From positions 1 through 64,000 of the forward strand of contig NZ_JAVDQI010000009.1 in assembly GCF_031454185.1 (NCBI RefSeq): a stretch of 64,000 nucleotides of DNA. Reading direction: 5' to 3'. The position numbers and the translations under genes are program-made. Under the pieces are notes generated by a model. That model did no database searches, was not told where the DNA came from, and was given only the letters and a program-made list of their open reading frames with translations. Every line of letters begins with the position of its first letter. Positions within the stretch are counted from its first letter, which is position 1. This stretch comes from Methanococcoides alaskense. Its GTDB lineage: Archaea > Halobacteriota > Methanosarcinia > Methanosarcinales > Methanosarcinaceae. Below, in pieces: positions 7,312-16,753 of the stretch.

Positions 7312-7444
7312 ATTAGTGATATGATCGAGAACATCGAAGTGGAAGACAATTTGGGAAAATTGTGAGCCAAGTAATTTTCCTTCTATCCCTTGTTATATGA
7401 CCCGAACGAAAAGAAGTGTAGTGAGAGCACAGCGTGGTTTGAGT

Positions 7445-7897
7445 TCAGAATCCCGCGAATTTTAATTTAATTGCTTGTAAGATTGCACTTTCCAGTTGTT
7501 TGGGTTCATCTGTGCCTATCCTGTATATTTTACCGTTTTTCATCTTTATCTCAACTGCATCAAGACCAGAAACATTGAAGATCACCATTTTAGGCCATAG
7601 CCATAATCTTATCCCCCAGCCATAATACCAATGATTTTTTACAGTTCTTGCTGAAACGATTTCATTAAGTGGAAACTTCTTCCAAAATATTCCATAACCA
7701 TATTTTATTCTTAGGTATTTTTCATCGATCATTACTTTAAGTGTTGCAAACGAAATTAAGATCAGCACACTGAGCAACATAATGGCAAAAACGATTGGTT
7801 CAAAATCTGTTGTTGATAAAATAAATCCAAAAAGTGAAACAACTGCAAATAAGACAACTATTATTAAATATCCTGTTTGAGTGTGTTTGTAATTCAT
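7445..7897 (-). CDS. Two-helix membrane protein with PH-like domain
   Basis: This 150-residue protein has two adjacent membrane helices (about 10-30 and 35-55) followed by a beta-rich domain. The domain contains LRIKYGYGIFWKKFPLNEIVSARTV and EIKMKNGKIYRIGTDEP, a pattern seen in bacterial PH-domain membrane proteins. The function is unknown. It converges on the membrane-protein gene at 6250. Confidence 0.6.
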   Translation of the reverse strand: MNYKHTQTGYLIIVVLFAVVSLFGFILSTTDFEPIVFAIMLLSVLILISFATLKVMIDEKYLRIKYGYGIFWKKFPLNEIVSARTVKNHWYYGWGIRLWLWPKMVIFNVSGLDAVEIKMKNGKIYRIGTDEPKQLESAILQAIKLKFAGF

Positions 7898-8067
7898 ATC
7901 ATTAAGTTAGTTATATCAAATTAAAAGCTTTGTTCCCCACATCCCAAATTTCTCATTCACATGAATATTGAGAGTGAATGACTTATCACACTCAGCATTA
8001 TGCTTCATGTTTTCACTTTGTTAATGAAGCAATGATATTATATTCATATGATAAGGAATGTGTTCAC

Positions 8068-8337
8068 ATGGTTCCCTGGATGATGCTGGTTATTTTTGTC
8101 ATGATCATATTAGGAGGCTTTATTGCTTACATATCGATGAAAGTTCAACAGGACATCTACAACACGACAGGTAAGCATCCAAAAAGATATTACTTGAACA
8201 AGGGTTTAGCAATAGGTATCCCACTCGGAATCCCCTTCGGAATTATTATGGATAACGCTTCCATAAGCATCCTCATCAGAGTTGCAATAGGATTTGTTAT
8301 TGGTTCTGCATGGGAAAGAAACATGAGGATGAATTGA
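8068..8337 (+). CDS. Small two-helix membrane protein
   Basis: This 89-residue protein starts at 8068 (MVPWMMLVIF), with AAGGA upstream; the frame is open back to 7978 but the extra residues look non-coding. It has an N-terminal membrane helix, a short hydrophilic stretch (VQQDIYNTTGKHPKRYYLNKG) and a second hydrophobic region (GIPLGIPFGIIM and VAIGFVIGSAW). The family is not identified. It overlaps the next small gene by 28 bases, which suggests translational coupling. Confidence 0.6.
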   Translation: MVPWMMLVIFVMIILGGFIAYISMKVQQDIYNTTGKHPKRYYLNKGLAIGIPLGIPFGIIMDNASISILIRVAIGFVIGSAWERNMRMN

Positions 8338-8450
8338 GACATCTGACAAAAGAAGAAGAGGAATTAAAAATAAAGCCCTTTCTGTTTTTACTTGGGCTTG
8401 GAGTAATTGGTTTTATTGTTTTTACTGCAGGTTATTTGTTAAGAAATTAA
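8310..8450 (+). CDS. Overlapping 46-residue membrane peptide
   Basis: ATG at 8310, inside the end of the previous gene and in another frame, gives a charged N-terminus (MGKKHEDELRHLTKEEEELK) followed by one hydrophobic helix and LLRN. Charged head plus single helix is a credible small membrane protein, and the overlap supports co-translation with the gene at 8068. No ribosome binding site separate from the upstream gene is obvious. Confidence 0.45.
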   Translation: MGKKHEDELRHLTKEEEELKIKPFLFLLGLGVIGFIVFTAGYLLRN

Positions 8451-8579
8451 ATTCATTTTCTCATTTATTATTAACTCCACCTTGCCACGACAAAATACAA
8501 TGCAATTGTTAGGAAAAACAACTGACATATCTTTTATCGATAGCTATATAATGATGATAACCATAATTATAATTATTGC

Positions 8580-10148
8580 ATGCAGAGTATCCATAAACCA
8601 AGGCCAAAACCTGAAGAGGAAGTAAGCAAGAGAACAGAAGTTATGTTGCAGAAAAGTGAAACAAAACTTCGTACCGTAGTGGATACTCTCCCCGATCTGG
8701 TCTGGTTGAAAGATCGAGATGGGGTTTACCTTAATTGCAATTCGAAGTTTGAACGTTTCTTTGGTGCAAAAGAAGAAGAGATAATTGGTAAAACAGATTA
8801 CGATTTTGTAAATAAAGATCTGGCTGATTTTTTCCGACAGAAAGACAAAGCTGTCATAGATGCTGACAAAGCTGTCATTAACGAAGAAGAAGTTGTGTAT
8901 GCAGACGATGGTCACCGAGAAGTTCTTGAGACAATTAAAAGCCCCATGTATGATTCTAATGGGAACTTAATTGGAGTGTTAGGAATTGGTCGAGACATCA
9001 CAAGCCGCAAAGAAATTGAGACGAAATTGGCCTTATCTGAAAAACGTTTTAGATGCATTCTCGAAAATATACAGCTTGTAGGAATTATGCTAGATGGAAA
9101 TGGGACCCTTATTTTCTGTAATGATTTTTTCCTTGATCTGGTTGGCTGGAAGCGAGAAGAAGTAATTAATAAAAATTGGTTTGAAGTGTTCCAACCTTCC
9201 AAAATTACCTTTGAAATTAAGGACATGTTCGTCAATGCGATCAATGGTGGAGAGATGCCAACATATCATGAAAATGAGATTGTCACTAAAATAGGCACTC
9301 GTAAACTTATTGCATGGAATAATACCGTTTTTAAAGATGAAAATGGCATGAACATCAATGTCGCCAGTATTGGAGAAGACATAACTAACCGTAAGCTTCT
9401 AGAGAAAAATATGATTGAGGCAAAGCTCCTTGCTGAGGAAGCGAATCATACCAAATCGGACTTCCTTGCAAATATGAGTCATGAATTGCGTACACCACTA
9501 AATTCAGTTATTGGCTTTTCAGACCTGCTACTTGAAAATATTGCAGGACCTATTAATGAAAATCAACACAAATATATTTCCAATATACAAAAAAATGGGA
9601 ATCATTTACTGATGTTAATCAATAATATACTTGATATTTCAAAAATTGAATCAGGCAACATGAAATATAACCCCGAAAAAATAAAGATTCCACAAATAAT
9701 TAATGGAATTAAAGAATCAATTGAACCTCTGGCAAGAAGTAAATTCATTGATATTAACCTTAAAATCGAATCTGATAATCTGGAGATATATGTTGACATA
9801 ATTAAATTCAACCAAATTATGTACAATCTTCTTAGCAATGCAATTAAATTTACACAAATGAATGGAAACGTATGCATCAATACCAAAACCATTGATAAAA
9901 AACTCCATGTGCATGTATCTGACAACGGCATTGGCATTTCTAAAGATGAACAAATGACAATATTTAAGCCTTTTATGCAAGTCAATTCAGCCCCTAACCG
10001 CGAATATAATGGAACCGGGCTGGGACTTGCACTTGTTAAAAAATTTGTTGAGATGCATGGTGGCGAGATCTGGGTTGAAAGTGAAGTTGGAAAAGGAAGT
10101 ACGTTTACATTTACAATTCCAGAGGATTCTGAAAACACATCTTTTTAA
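8580..10148 (+). CDS. Cytoplasmic PAS-PAS histidine kinase
   Basis: This 522-residue sensor kinase has no membrane helix. A short coiled coil (1-28) leads into two PAS domains (about 29-145 and 155-270), each ending in a typical GI.RDIT or SIGEDIT linker, then a HisKA domain with phospho-accepting His301 in NMSHELRTPLN. The ATPase domain has the N box (YNLLSNAIKFT), G1 (DNGIGI, about 448) and G2 (GTGLGLALVKK, about 478). It probably senses a small-molecule or redox signal through PAS and autophosphorylates. No response regulator lies next to it. The ATG sits in an AT-rich region with no strong ribosome binding site. Confidence 0.9.
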   Translation: MQSIHKPRPKPEEEVSKRTEVMLQKSETKLRTVVDTLPDLVWLKDRDGVYLNCNSKFERFFGAKEEEIIGKTDYDFVNKDLADFFRQKDKAVIDADKAVINEEEVVYADDGHREVLETIKSPMYDSNGNLIGVLGIGRDITSRKEIETKLALSEKRFRCILENIQLVGIMLDGNGTLIFCNDFFLDLVGWKREEVINKNWFEVFQPSKITFEIKDMFVNAINGGEMPTYHENEIVTKIGTRKLIAWNNTVFKDENGMNINVASIGEDITNRKLLEKNMIEAKLLAEEANHTKSDFLANMSHELRTPLNSVIGFSDLLLENIAGPINENQHKYISNIQKNGNHLLMLINNILDISKIESGNMKYNPEKIKIPQIINGIKESIEPLARSKFIDINLKIESDNLEIYVDIIKFNQIMYNLLSNAIKFTQMNGNVCINTKTIDKKLHVHVSDNGIGISKDEQMTIFKPFMQVNSAPNREYNGTGLGLALVKKFVEMHGGEIWVESEVGKGSTFTFTIPEDSENTSF

Positions 10149-10293
10149 TTGATTTTATCTCAAATGTTAGTGCTTTATTAGACAGCATTTATATTTTATT
10201 TGATTTTCTCCGACATACTTGTTCAATACAATGACCCCACCATCATCAGAACAAATGGAAAGTACCTATAAGATGATGAACTGACAGATCATG

Positions 10294-10833
10294 TCAATCG
10301 GAACTTGCTTGAATGTGCTTCATCATGATCAATACTTTTCGTTTTTCCCTTCCTACGTGGTATGCTTCTTCACTGCAAAATGTGAATCCCCATTTCAAAT
10401 AAATTTGTTGAGCAGCAGTGTTGCCATCCCATACACGTAACCACACAACTTTGAATCCTTTTTGGTGAGAGATCGACTCCCCATAACGGGATAGAAGCCT
10501 TCCGACTCCTTTTCCCCTACAATTATTCTGAACATAAAGACGTTGCAACTCTATTACTCTATCATGTACTAAGCCATCTGGCATATCAGAATCTACATAT
10601 TTTGCGTAGCCACATATTACACCCTTTGCATTTTTACAGATCAGATAGATGGACTCAGAGCTTTCGATCTCATGCTTGATCCAATCTTCCGAGAAGGCTT
10701 CTTCCACATAAGTTTTAAGTTCATCTATAGGAAGAGTTACCTTATATGCATCTATAAAGGATTCCTTTCCGAACTCGGAAAGAAAGATTACATGTGATAA
10801 ATTTGCTTGTAATACATCAAGCCGATCGTTCAT
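10294..10833 (-). CDS. GNAT family N-acetyltransferase
   Basis: This 179-residue protein starts at 10833, preceded by AGGTGG; the longer reading from 10851 lacks a site. The GNAT core is clear: the V-shaped motif A reads LQRLYVQNNCRGKGVGRLL, with the RGKGVG acetyl-CoA pyrophosphate loop, followed by VWLRVWDGNTAAQQIYLKWGF, which is motif B. It transfers an acetyl group from acetyl-CoA to an unknown amine substrate. It is monocistronic. Confidence 0.85.
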   Translation of the reverse strand: MNDRLDVLQANLSHVIFLSEFGKESFIDAYKVTLPIDELKTYVEEAFSEDWIKHEIESSESIYLICKNAKGVICGYAKYVDSDMPDGLVHDRVIELQRLYVQNNCRGKGVGRLLSRYGESISHQKGFKVVWLRVWDGNTAAQQIYLKWGFTFCSEEAYHVGREKRKVLIMMKHIQASSD

Positions 10834-10985
10834 ACTACCACCTGATATCAAAATTCATCTGTCTGTTATGAGCAAAGAGGATAACACATCAGATGGCACT
10901 CATTGTTGATCTTTAATTTCAATATTGCGATAAAGATATTTTATAATTTTTTTATAGGTAAAATTTGCCCACATGTTATCAGATT

Positions 10986-11621
10986 TTAATTTTTAGTACT
11001 CTTTCTTTCAACCCACCAAACCAAGGCTGCGAATACTATATAGAAACTCAAACTTAAAATACTCATCACTGCCACAAGAACTTTTCCTTCGGGTGCGAAC
11101 ATTGTTGGAACATAAAAAAGAACTAAAAGAGCCATTAGAATGATCGGTCGTTTAAGGTTCTCAGAATTTTTGTAAAAATAGTACCCGGCTCCAATGAAAA
11201 AACCAACTTCAAGTAAAAAAGCTATCCACGGATATTTTCACAGTCCCAGACCAACTTTATAGCTATTGAAAATAAGGGGCATATCCGGTGTGTGAGCTAT
11301 GAAATCAATAAACCAGTGTGATAATACCCCCATCGAGAGTGCAATTCCCCATGTCCTGTCCTTTAGTTTCCAAACGACCAGGAAAACAATAAGAGCAATA
11401 ACCAAACTATTTGATAAAGAGTGAGTCAGCGGAATATAGTCCATCGATGTTCTCAGGAAAGGGTTAGAGGTGGGATTATAGCTCATTTTTTCCACACCAA
11501 GCAACACCAACATAAATGCCAGAATATCGACAAACTGAACTGTAATAAAGAACACCCATAAAGGAATTGCATTAAATTTCTTTTTTAGTAAGAATCCAAC
11601 TGCATAGTGTCCTATGAACAT
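10986..11621 (-). pseudogene. Membrane hydrolase-like protein interrupted by in-frame TGA
   Basis: The frame from 11621 (GGTGG just upstream) encodes a polytopic protein with His residues in the order of membrane-bound metal-dependent hydrolase-like families (GHYAVGF, THSLSNS, SHWFIDFIAHTPDMP). It stops at TGA (11238-11240) after KVGLGL. The same frame continues without another stop for 83 codons (KYPWIAFLLEVGFFIGAGYYF and two more hydrophobic helices) to TAA at 10986. GLGLW is the natural reading at the break, so a TGG-to-TGA mutation is likely. A truncated 127-residue product could still be made. UGA is not recoded in these archaea as far as I know. Confidence 0.75.
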
Positions 11622-11889
11622 TTTTACCACCCACTTTAAATTCAGTTTACTAATTCATTTCTATATTTACACAACTACAACATTCCCCACAAACCGTAAA
11701 AATAATAATTAAAGGACAAAATGAACATGGACCATATTTATCAGCAGTTAGATTTATGGTTTAACTATCAATAAAGATTGTGACCAAACTAGAAATTTGA
11801 TAATAAAATTAATTGCTATTCCGCACAAAAGTAATAACTAGCAAGAACAAAATTTTGAAAATAATGATCTAATTAAAGGAAAATTCCAA

Positions 11890-12345
11890 ATGCTTGAACC
11901 AACGCTCATCACATGGGTACTCGTGATCTTCGGAGTGTTCTTTATCTTTCTACCCATACTATACGCCCAGATCCAGATGGCATTTCGCCCCCATAGCCAG
12001 AGATCAAAGGACATAATTATCGGAAAAGGAGAGGATTGGCGCGATAAGACACACTTTCGTACGGCCAATGGACTTGCCTGGGCTGATCTGATGATCTGGT
12101 TACCACTTTTAGCAGCTGGGAGTATCGGCGTACTACAAAGCCAGATATGGGGCTACGTTTTATGGGCAGGATCGGGAATCGTTTCGGTTTATATCAGTAT
12201 TGTGCTGTGGTTTTCTGAGCGTGAGTATGTATATCCATCGTGCGGACCACTGGCATATTATACATATGTTTGGGGTTTTTTCGTGTATTGGGGAATAGCT
12301 GTCGTTACCTATAGTTTGCTACGATTAGCTAACATACAATTCTGA
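11890..12345 (+). CDS. Four-helix membrane protein, unrecognised
   Basis: This 151-residue protein has membrane helices at about 6-28, 63-85, 88-108 and 122-145. A hydrophilic loop after the first helix contains RPHSQRSKD and GEDWRDKTHFRTANGLAW. The loop resembles no motif I know. It is followed 70 bases later by another small membrane-protein gene on the same strand, and the two are probably co-transcribed. The ATG has AAAGGAAAATTCCAA upstream. Confidence 0.6.
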   Translation: MLEPTLITWVLVIFGVFFIFLPILYAQIQMAFRPHSQRSKDIIIGKGEDWRDKTHFRTANGLAWADLMIWLPLLAAGSIGVLQSQIWGYVLWAGSGIVSVYISIVLWFSEREYVYPSCGPLAYYTYVWGFFVYWGIAVVTYSLLRLANIQF

Positions 12346-12414
12346 AAAAAAGAACACTACATCCAACAAACAAACAAACATTAAAAACTTTGAAGAACGA
12401 AAGGTGAAAAAACA

Positions 12415-12873
12415 ATGAACATCCTAAAAAAAAGCATCGGTAGATTTCCATTGGGTGTCTGGATTGCCATCATTGCTCTCATATCTCTGTTTTTGGCTTG
12501 GTTCATGCAAGCCTATTCACTCCTCAATTGGGATATTGCTGTGGATATTGGATTCCAGAATGAGCGTTTCACTGGTGATGCTGTAGAACGTGCTTGGGCT
12601 CATGAGAGCTGGAGCGTAGCAGTAGCCGATATGCTATGGGCAATGCCCTTAGGAATTGTGGCTTTCATCGGGATCTTAAGAAAAAGATTCTTTGGTTTTG
12701 CTGCGGGATTGATGGAGCTTTCCATAGGCGTCTATTTTCCACTCGTTTTTGCATTTCAGAGATGGACAACTTACCCGGAAACAGTGATCATAGCTATTGT
12801 TCTATGGACCATACCTTCACTTTTAGGGATTATTGGCTTGTGGGCAAATCGAGAATACTTTGAGAAATATTAA
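12415..12873 (+). CDS. Four-helix membrane protein, unrecognised
   Basis: This 152-residue protein has four predicted hydrophobic helices. A first loop (FQNERFTGDAVERAWAHESWS) sits between helices 1 and 2. It lies directly downstream of the gene at 11890 in the same orientation, with GAACGAAAGGTGAAAAAACA before ATG giving a good GGTGA site. The function is unknown; the pair may form one membrane complex. Confidence 0.6.
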   Translation: MNILKKSIGRFPLGVWIAIIALISLFLAWFMQAYSLLNWDIAVDIGFQNERFTGDAVERAWAHESWSVAVADMLWAMPLGIVAFIGILRKRFFGFAAGLMELSIGVYFPLVFAFQRWTTYPETVIIAIVLWTIPSLLGIIGLWANREYFEKY

Positions 12874-12953
12874 TCACCATGACCAAAAAAATGAATTTAA
12901 AGATGGCGAATAGCAATTGCCTAAATGCCACACACATTTAAATCTTCTAATTC

Positions 12954-13424
12954 TCAAAAAAAACTTTTCATTTTTGAGACCAAGAAGTCCGATATTATAT
13001 GGACCTCCATTGACAGAACCATCCCTATCGTGACTGCTACAATGAACCTTAAGTGTCCCTGGTGCAACTCAACGCCCAAAAGCAGCAGCAATACGGCCAC
13101 TATCAATGCAAGGTTGATCATGATGGACAGGGGTCCAATGATGGGATTATGGGAGAGACCTCTGTGTTTGAATATAACCTTGTAAGGCCACCAGAGTATC
13201 CTGAACATCTTCCATCTCTTGTAGGGTTTGCTTTCTATATCGAGGTCCGGACTAAGGAAGAATGTTGCGAACAGATAAGATAGAGAAAGGACCGCTATCG
13301 TGTAAATATCCAGATATTGGACAGCCAGCTCATTTACATTCCAGATAGTAAGATAGAAAATGCCTGCCAGTAAAACTATCAGCACTGCAATGTTTATCGT
13401 GTCATGTGTTTTTCCGCCTGGCAT
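12954..13424 (-). CDS. DUF2227-type putative metal-binding membrane protein
   Basis: This 156-residue protein starts MPGGKTHDTINI and has FLSPDLDIESKPYKRWKM and FKHRGLSHNPIIGP, the His/Asp pattern of the DUF2227 family (related to membrane-bound metal-dependent hydrolases). Three to four membrane helices surround these motifs, and the metal residues (H7, D9, Asp of SPDLD, His of HRGLSHN) are all present. The substrate is unknown. It ends in the intergenic region shared with the upstream membrane genes. Confidence 0.75.
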   Translation of the reverse strand: MPGGKTHDTINIAVLIVLLAGIFYLTIWNVNELAVQYLDIYTIAVLSLSYLFATFFLSPDLDIESKPYKRWKMFRILWWPYKVIFKHRGLSHNPIIGPLSIMINLALIVAVLLLLLGVELHQGHLRFIVAVTIGMVLSMEVHIISDFLVSKMKSFF

Positions 13425-13585
13425 TGTTCATCCGTTCCTGAATATGAATTTGGGTCTTTAATGGCGTAGGGGATGTTATATCTTCGCATCATGATACTGC
13501 ATTCACAGCAAAGCTCGACAGTGATCTATGAGAACTAGAAAAGAGCAAAAAAATCAAAAGTAGACCAAATGAAAAAATAACATAT

Positions 13586-14989
13586 TCATTCGCTCCTTTC
13601 AATTGGAATCGAAAAACCAAATGTGCTGAACTTTCCGTATTCGCTTCTGACCCAGGTATTCCCCCCATGGAGCTCAACTAGCTTTTTCACCAGTGAAAGA
13701 CCTAAGCCAGTTCCTTAATGTTGTTTTTGGGAAAAGGAGCTGATCTGGCTAAATGGCTTGAAAAGCTTGTCCATATCTTCCTCCTTTATCCCGATGCCAC
13801 TATCTTCAACTTCAATTTCCAAAGATCCCAGATCCACACGGCCCTTTATAGTTATGACCCCACCCTCGTTGGAGAATTTGATGGCATTACCTACCAGATT
13901 GTAGAGTATCTGCTTGAGTTTACTAGTATCGACTTCAACAATACCTACATCAGGTTCTATCATAGTACTGATCGTTATTCCTTTGCGACTGGCAGATACA
14001 CGCATGAACTCCGAGATCTCTAAAAGCAATAGTCGTAAATTAACTTTTTCATAATGGAGTTCCATCTTGCCAGCTTCTGCTTTTGAAATATCTAAAATGT
14101 CATTGATAAGACTAAGCAAGTGTTTGCCGCTCGCAGAGATATTCTCTGCATATTTCACTTGTTTTTCATCCAAATGTCCAGTATATCCGCTAGCAAGCAG
14201 ATCGGAGAAACCTATAATAGAGTTCAGTGGTGTCCTGAGCTCATGGCTGACATTTGCAAGGAATTTGCTTTTCGCGATATTTGAAGCTTCAGCCATATCC
14301 TTTGAGATTATAAGCCCCTCTTCCATCATTTTCCTTTCAGTCAGATCGATCTCCATGGAAAATATGCTCAACTGGGTTCCTGGTAACAGAACATTTGAAT
14401 AACTGGAAAGTACCGGAATACCCCTTTTGCTCTTTGTAACAAAGGTAGTTTCATTAAATCGTTCAAATTTTGGATCGGTCATGGCTGAATTGATTATTTC
14501 AGACAATTCTTTGCCATTATCAGTGGGAACTACGAGGTCAGTCATCTTTTGCCCGATCGCTTCTTCCTTGGAATATCCATACATCTTTTCACTGGCACTG
14601 TTCCAGTAATGAACAATGAGATGGATATCGAAGCCCTGAATTGCGACATTGGGTATATCATCTATAAATTTACGGAATTTCTTATCGTTCAGTTGAAGCT
14701 CTATGTCCTACTTTTCAATTGTCCTTGAGAGACTGACGTTCTTACTCAGTACCATGTAGGAGATATTAGCAGACATGAGGACCAGTATAAAGGAAAGGGC
14801 TTTGATAAAGGAAAGGTCCGCTGAAGACAAGCCATTGACCATTATATATTGAAACCAATCGATGACATAAAGCCATGCAGGATAAAGAAATAATAAGAAA
14901 AAAAGGACTATTGTGACAGGAACAGAATAGGAGTGTTTGAACCACTCTTTTATCCGAAGCGGATCTTCATCCTCATATTCCCCCCTCAT
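13586..14989 (-). pseudogene. Membrane PAS histidine kinase interrupted by in-frame TAG and TAA
   Basis: One continuous frame holds three pieces. First is a membrane region starting MRGEYEDEDP (start 14989) with two helices, ending SRTIEK before TAG at 14708-14710. Next come a PAS domain, HisKA (MSHELRTPLNS) and most of the ATPase domain, ending SQKQH before TAA at 13715-13717. Last is GTGLGLSLVKKLVELHGG to the natural TGA at 13586. The TAA falls where related kinases have Glu before the G2 box, and the TAG where Lys is common. TAG could be read as pyrrolysine in this family, but TAA cannot. The gene is probably dead, although the central part keeps its own Met and could be made alone. Confidence 0.8.
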
Positions 14990-15028
14990 TTTACGACTCC
15001 CAATACAATAAGAAAGGGAAGAATCAGA

Positions 15029-15613
15029 ATGCACCGAGATATAGAATCTGCTTCAATGTACCTGAACATCTTCCTCTTTGTGATATTGGTAAATTCACTC
15101 CTCTCAAGGTTCGCAGTTGTAAATTTCCCATTATCTCCATCAACAGGCGTGTCCAGCATGTACTTTGCAGTGGCCTTTATGATAGTCTTTGCCCAATGGT
15201 ATGGGATGTGGGGTGCACTGGCAGCTTATCTAGGTTGCATTGTAGGAGCAGGTATCCTTGCAGATATGCCAACCTCACTGAACATTATATGGTCCATTGC
15301 GGACCTATGGCAAGTGATGATCCCACTTGTTGCATTCATTTATTTTAAAGTCAACATCCGTCTAAAGACAAGAAGGGATGTTATTTATCTGCTAATTTTC
15401 GGGGTATTTCTGAACAATCTAGTAGGTGCATTCTGGGGAAGCTATATGCTGGCCATCAATGGAGTCATCCCTTATGGGGAAATGTTCCTAACATTTGAAC
15501 AATGGTTCACAGGAAATGTTGTAGCCACTATCGTGATAGTTCCATTTTTACTTCGATATGTCACCCCATACATCCAGCAGACAGAATCCTATGTCGAAGG
15601 GTACTGGAAATAA
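15029..15613 (+). CDS. MASE1-like integral membrane sensory protein
   Basis: This 194-residue protein starts at 15029, with GGGAAGAATCAGA upstream; an earlier in-frame Met at 14933 would overlap the divergent kinase. About six membrane helices are seen, with the pattern PLSPSTGVSSMYFAVAFMIVFAQWYGMWGALAAYLG, as in MASE1/ECF-like membrane sensor domains. No cytoplasmic output domain follows. It is transcribed divergently from the broken kinase at 13586, with only 39 bases between the starts, so the two may have formed a sensor pair. Confidence 0.6.
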   Translation: MHRDIESASMYLNIFLFVILVNSLLSRFAVVNFPLSPSTGVSSMYFAVAFMIVFAQWYGMWGALAAYLGCIVGAGILADMPTSLNIIWSIADLWQVMIPLVAFIYFKVNIRLKTRRDVIYLLIFGVFLNNLVGAFWGSYMLAINGVIPYGEMFLTFEQWFTGNVVATIVIVPFLLRYVTPYIQQTESYVEGYWK

Positions 15614-15691
15614 GAAATATGAACTGATCTTTATCCCCGGATGATCTTTGCATAAGGATCCCGGACCATTGATCATAGAATAGTTCTTACC

Positions 15692-16753
15692 TTATAGCCA
15701 TTTCATCTTTTTAAAATAAAGGACCATCGACATTGATACAGATATCATGATGATCCACACCACTGGATAGCCCCATTTCCAGGCAAGTTCGGGCATATGC
15801 TGAAAATTCATTCCATATACACCGGCTATAAATGTCAGGGGTATGAATATCGTGGCAACCAATGTCAGAACTTTCATTACCTCATTCATTTTATTGCTCA
15901 AACTTGAGAGGTATATGTCCAGCATTCCGGAAAGCATCTCTTTATACGTCTCTATTGTATCGATTATGTGAATTATGTGGTCATGTACATCTTTGAGATA
16001 TACGTTTGTGGATTCCATTATAAGCGTGGATTCCATTACCCCCAGTCTACTTAGGATCTCCCTTAGTGGCCAGATCGATCTTTTAAGAGTTATCAGTTCT
16101 CTTTTCAGTTCATGGATCATCTGCAAGGTATCTGGTGTTGGGTCTGTTACCAGTTCTTCTTCTATAAAATCAATTTTATCCCCGATCTTTTCGAGTATGA
16201 TGAAGTAGTCATCGACAATCGAATCTATTAACGCATAAGCAAGATAATCCGCATCCATCTTCCTTATACGACCCTTTGATGTCCTCAGCCTCTCCCTGAC
16301 CGGATCAAAGGTATCCCCGATCCTCTCCTGGAAAGATAAGACCAACTTTGGTGCTAAGATAAAGCTGACCTGCTCTGTTGTTATTTTATTCACTTCTTCA
16401 TCAAAAGAGAGCATTTTCATTACAACGTATATGTAATTTTCAAAATCCTCTAATTTCGGATGCTGATCCGTGTTAAGTATATCTTCCAGCACAAGAGCAT
16501 TTAAGCCAAAATGTGTTCCGATCTTCTCTATGATATCAACCTGGTGTATACCATCTATGTTGATCCATGAAACTGTTTTTTCATCCTTAGAATGAAAACA
16601 TTCCTCCACAGTTTTCATTTCCTTTTCCGAGAAGTGATCTTCATCGTAATCAAAAATAGTAAATCTGGCCCTTTCTTCCTTCATCTCACCGATATGGATA
16701 AGAGACCCTGGTGGAAGACCTGCTTTAGTTGATCTTTTGAAGATTTTAGACAT
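15692..16753 (-). CDS. corA: CorA-type magnesium/cobalt transporter
   Basis: This 353-residue channel protein imports divalent cations, chiefly Mg2+ or Co2+, as a pentamer in the cytoplasmic membrane. A large N-terminal cytoplasmic domain (with WINIDGIHQVDIIEKIGTHF and LVLEDILNTDQHPK) and a long stalk helix precede two C-terminal membrane helices. The signature YGMNF and the following acidic/aromatic loop (QHMPELAWKWG) are intact. The protein ends in a Lys-rich tail (KKMKWL). It stands alone. Confidence 0.92.
   Translation of the reverse strand: MSKIFKRSTKAGLPPGSLIHIGEMKEERARFTIFDYDEDHFSEKEMKTVEECFHSKDEKTVSWINIDGIHQVDIIEKIGTHFGLNALVLEDILNTDQHPKLEDFENYIYVVMKMLSFDEEVNKITTEQVSFILAPKLVLSFQERIGDTFDPVRERLRTSKGRIRKMDADYLAYALIDSIVDDYFIILEKIGDKIDFIEEELVTDPTPDTLQMIHELKRELITLKRSIWPLREILSRLGVMESTLIMESTNVYLKDVHDHIIHIIDTIETYKEMLSGMLDIYLSSLSNKMNEVMKVLTLVATIFIPLTFIAGVYGMNFQHMPELAWKWGYPVVWIIMISVSMSMVLYFKKMKWL

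Noticed and set aside
7378..7460. TTGAGTTCAGAATCCCGCGAA resembles a tRNA T-arm and 3' end
   Set aside because: No acceptor, D or anticodon arms pair nearby, and the T loop would need an extra base, so it is not called as a tRNA or att site.
9602..10138. Long minus-strand open frames opposite histidine kinase genes (also near 33647-34483 and 13718-14402)
   Set aside because: They are antisense shadows of conserved kinase coding; the translations lack domains and the plus-strand motifs are clear.
10165..10205. GACAGCATTTATATTTTATTTGA resembles the repeated 3' end of the 2034 gene
   Set aside because: Only about 20 AT-rich bases match with gaps, too little to claim a further copy.
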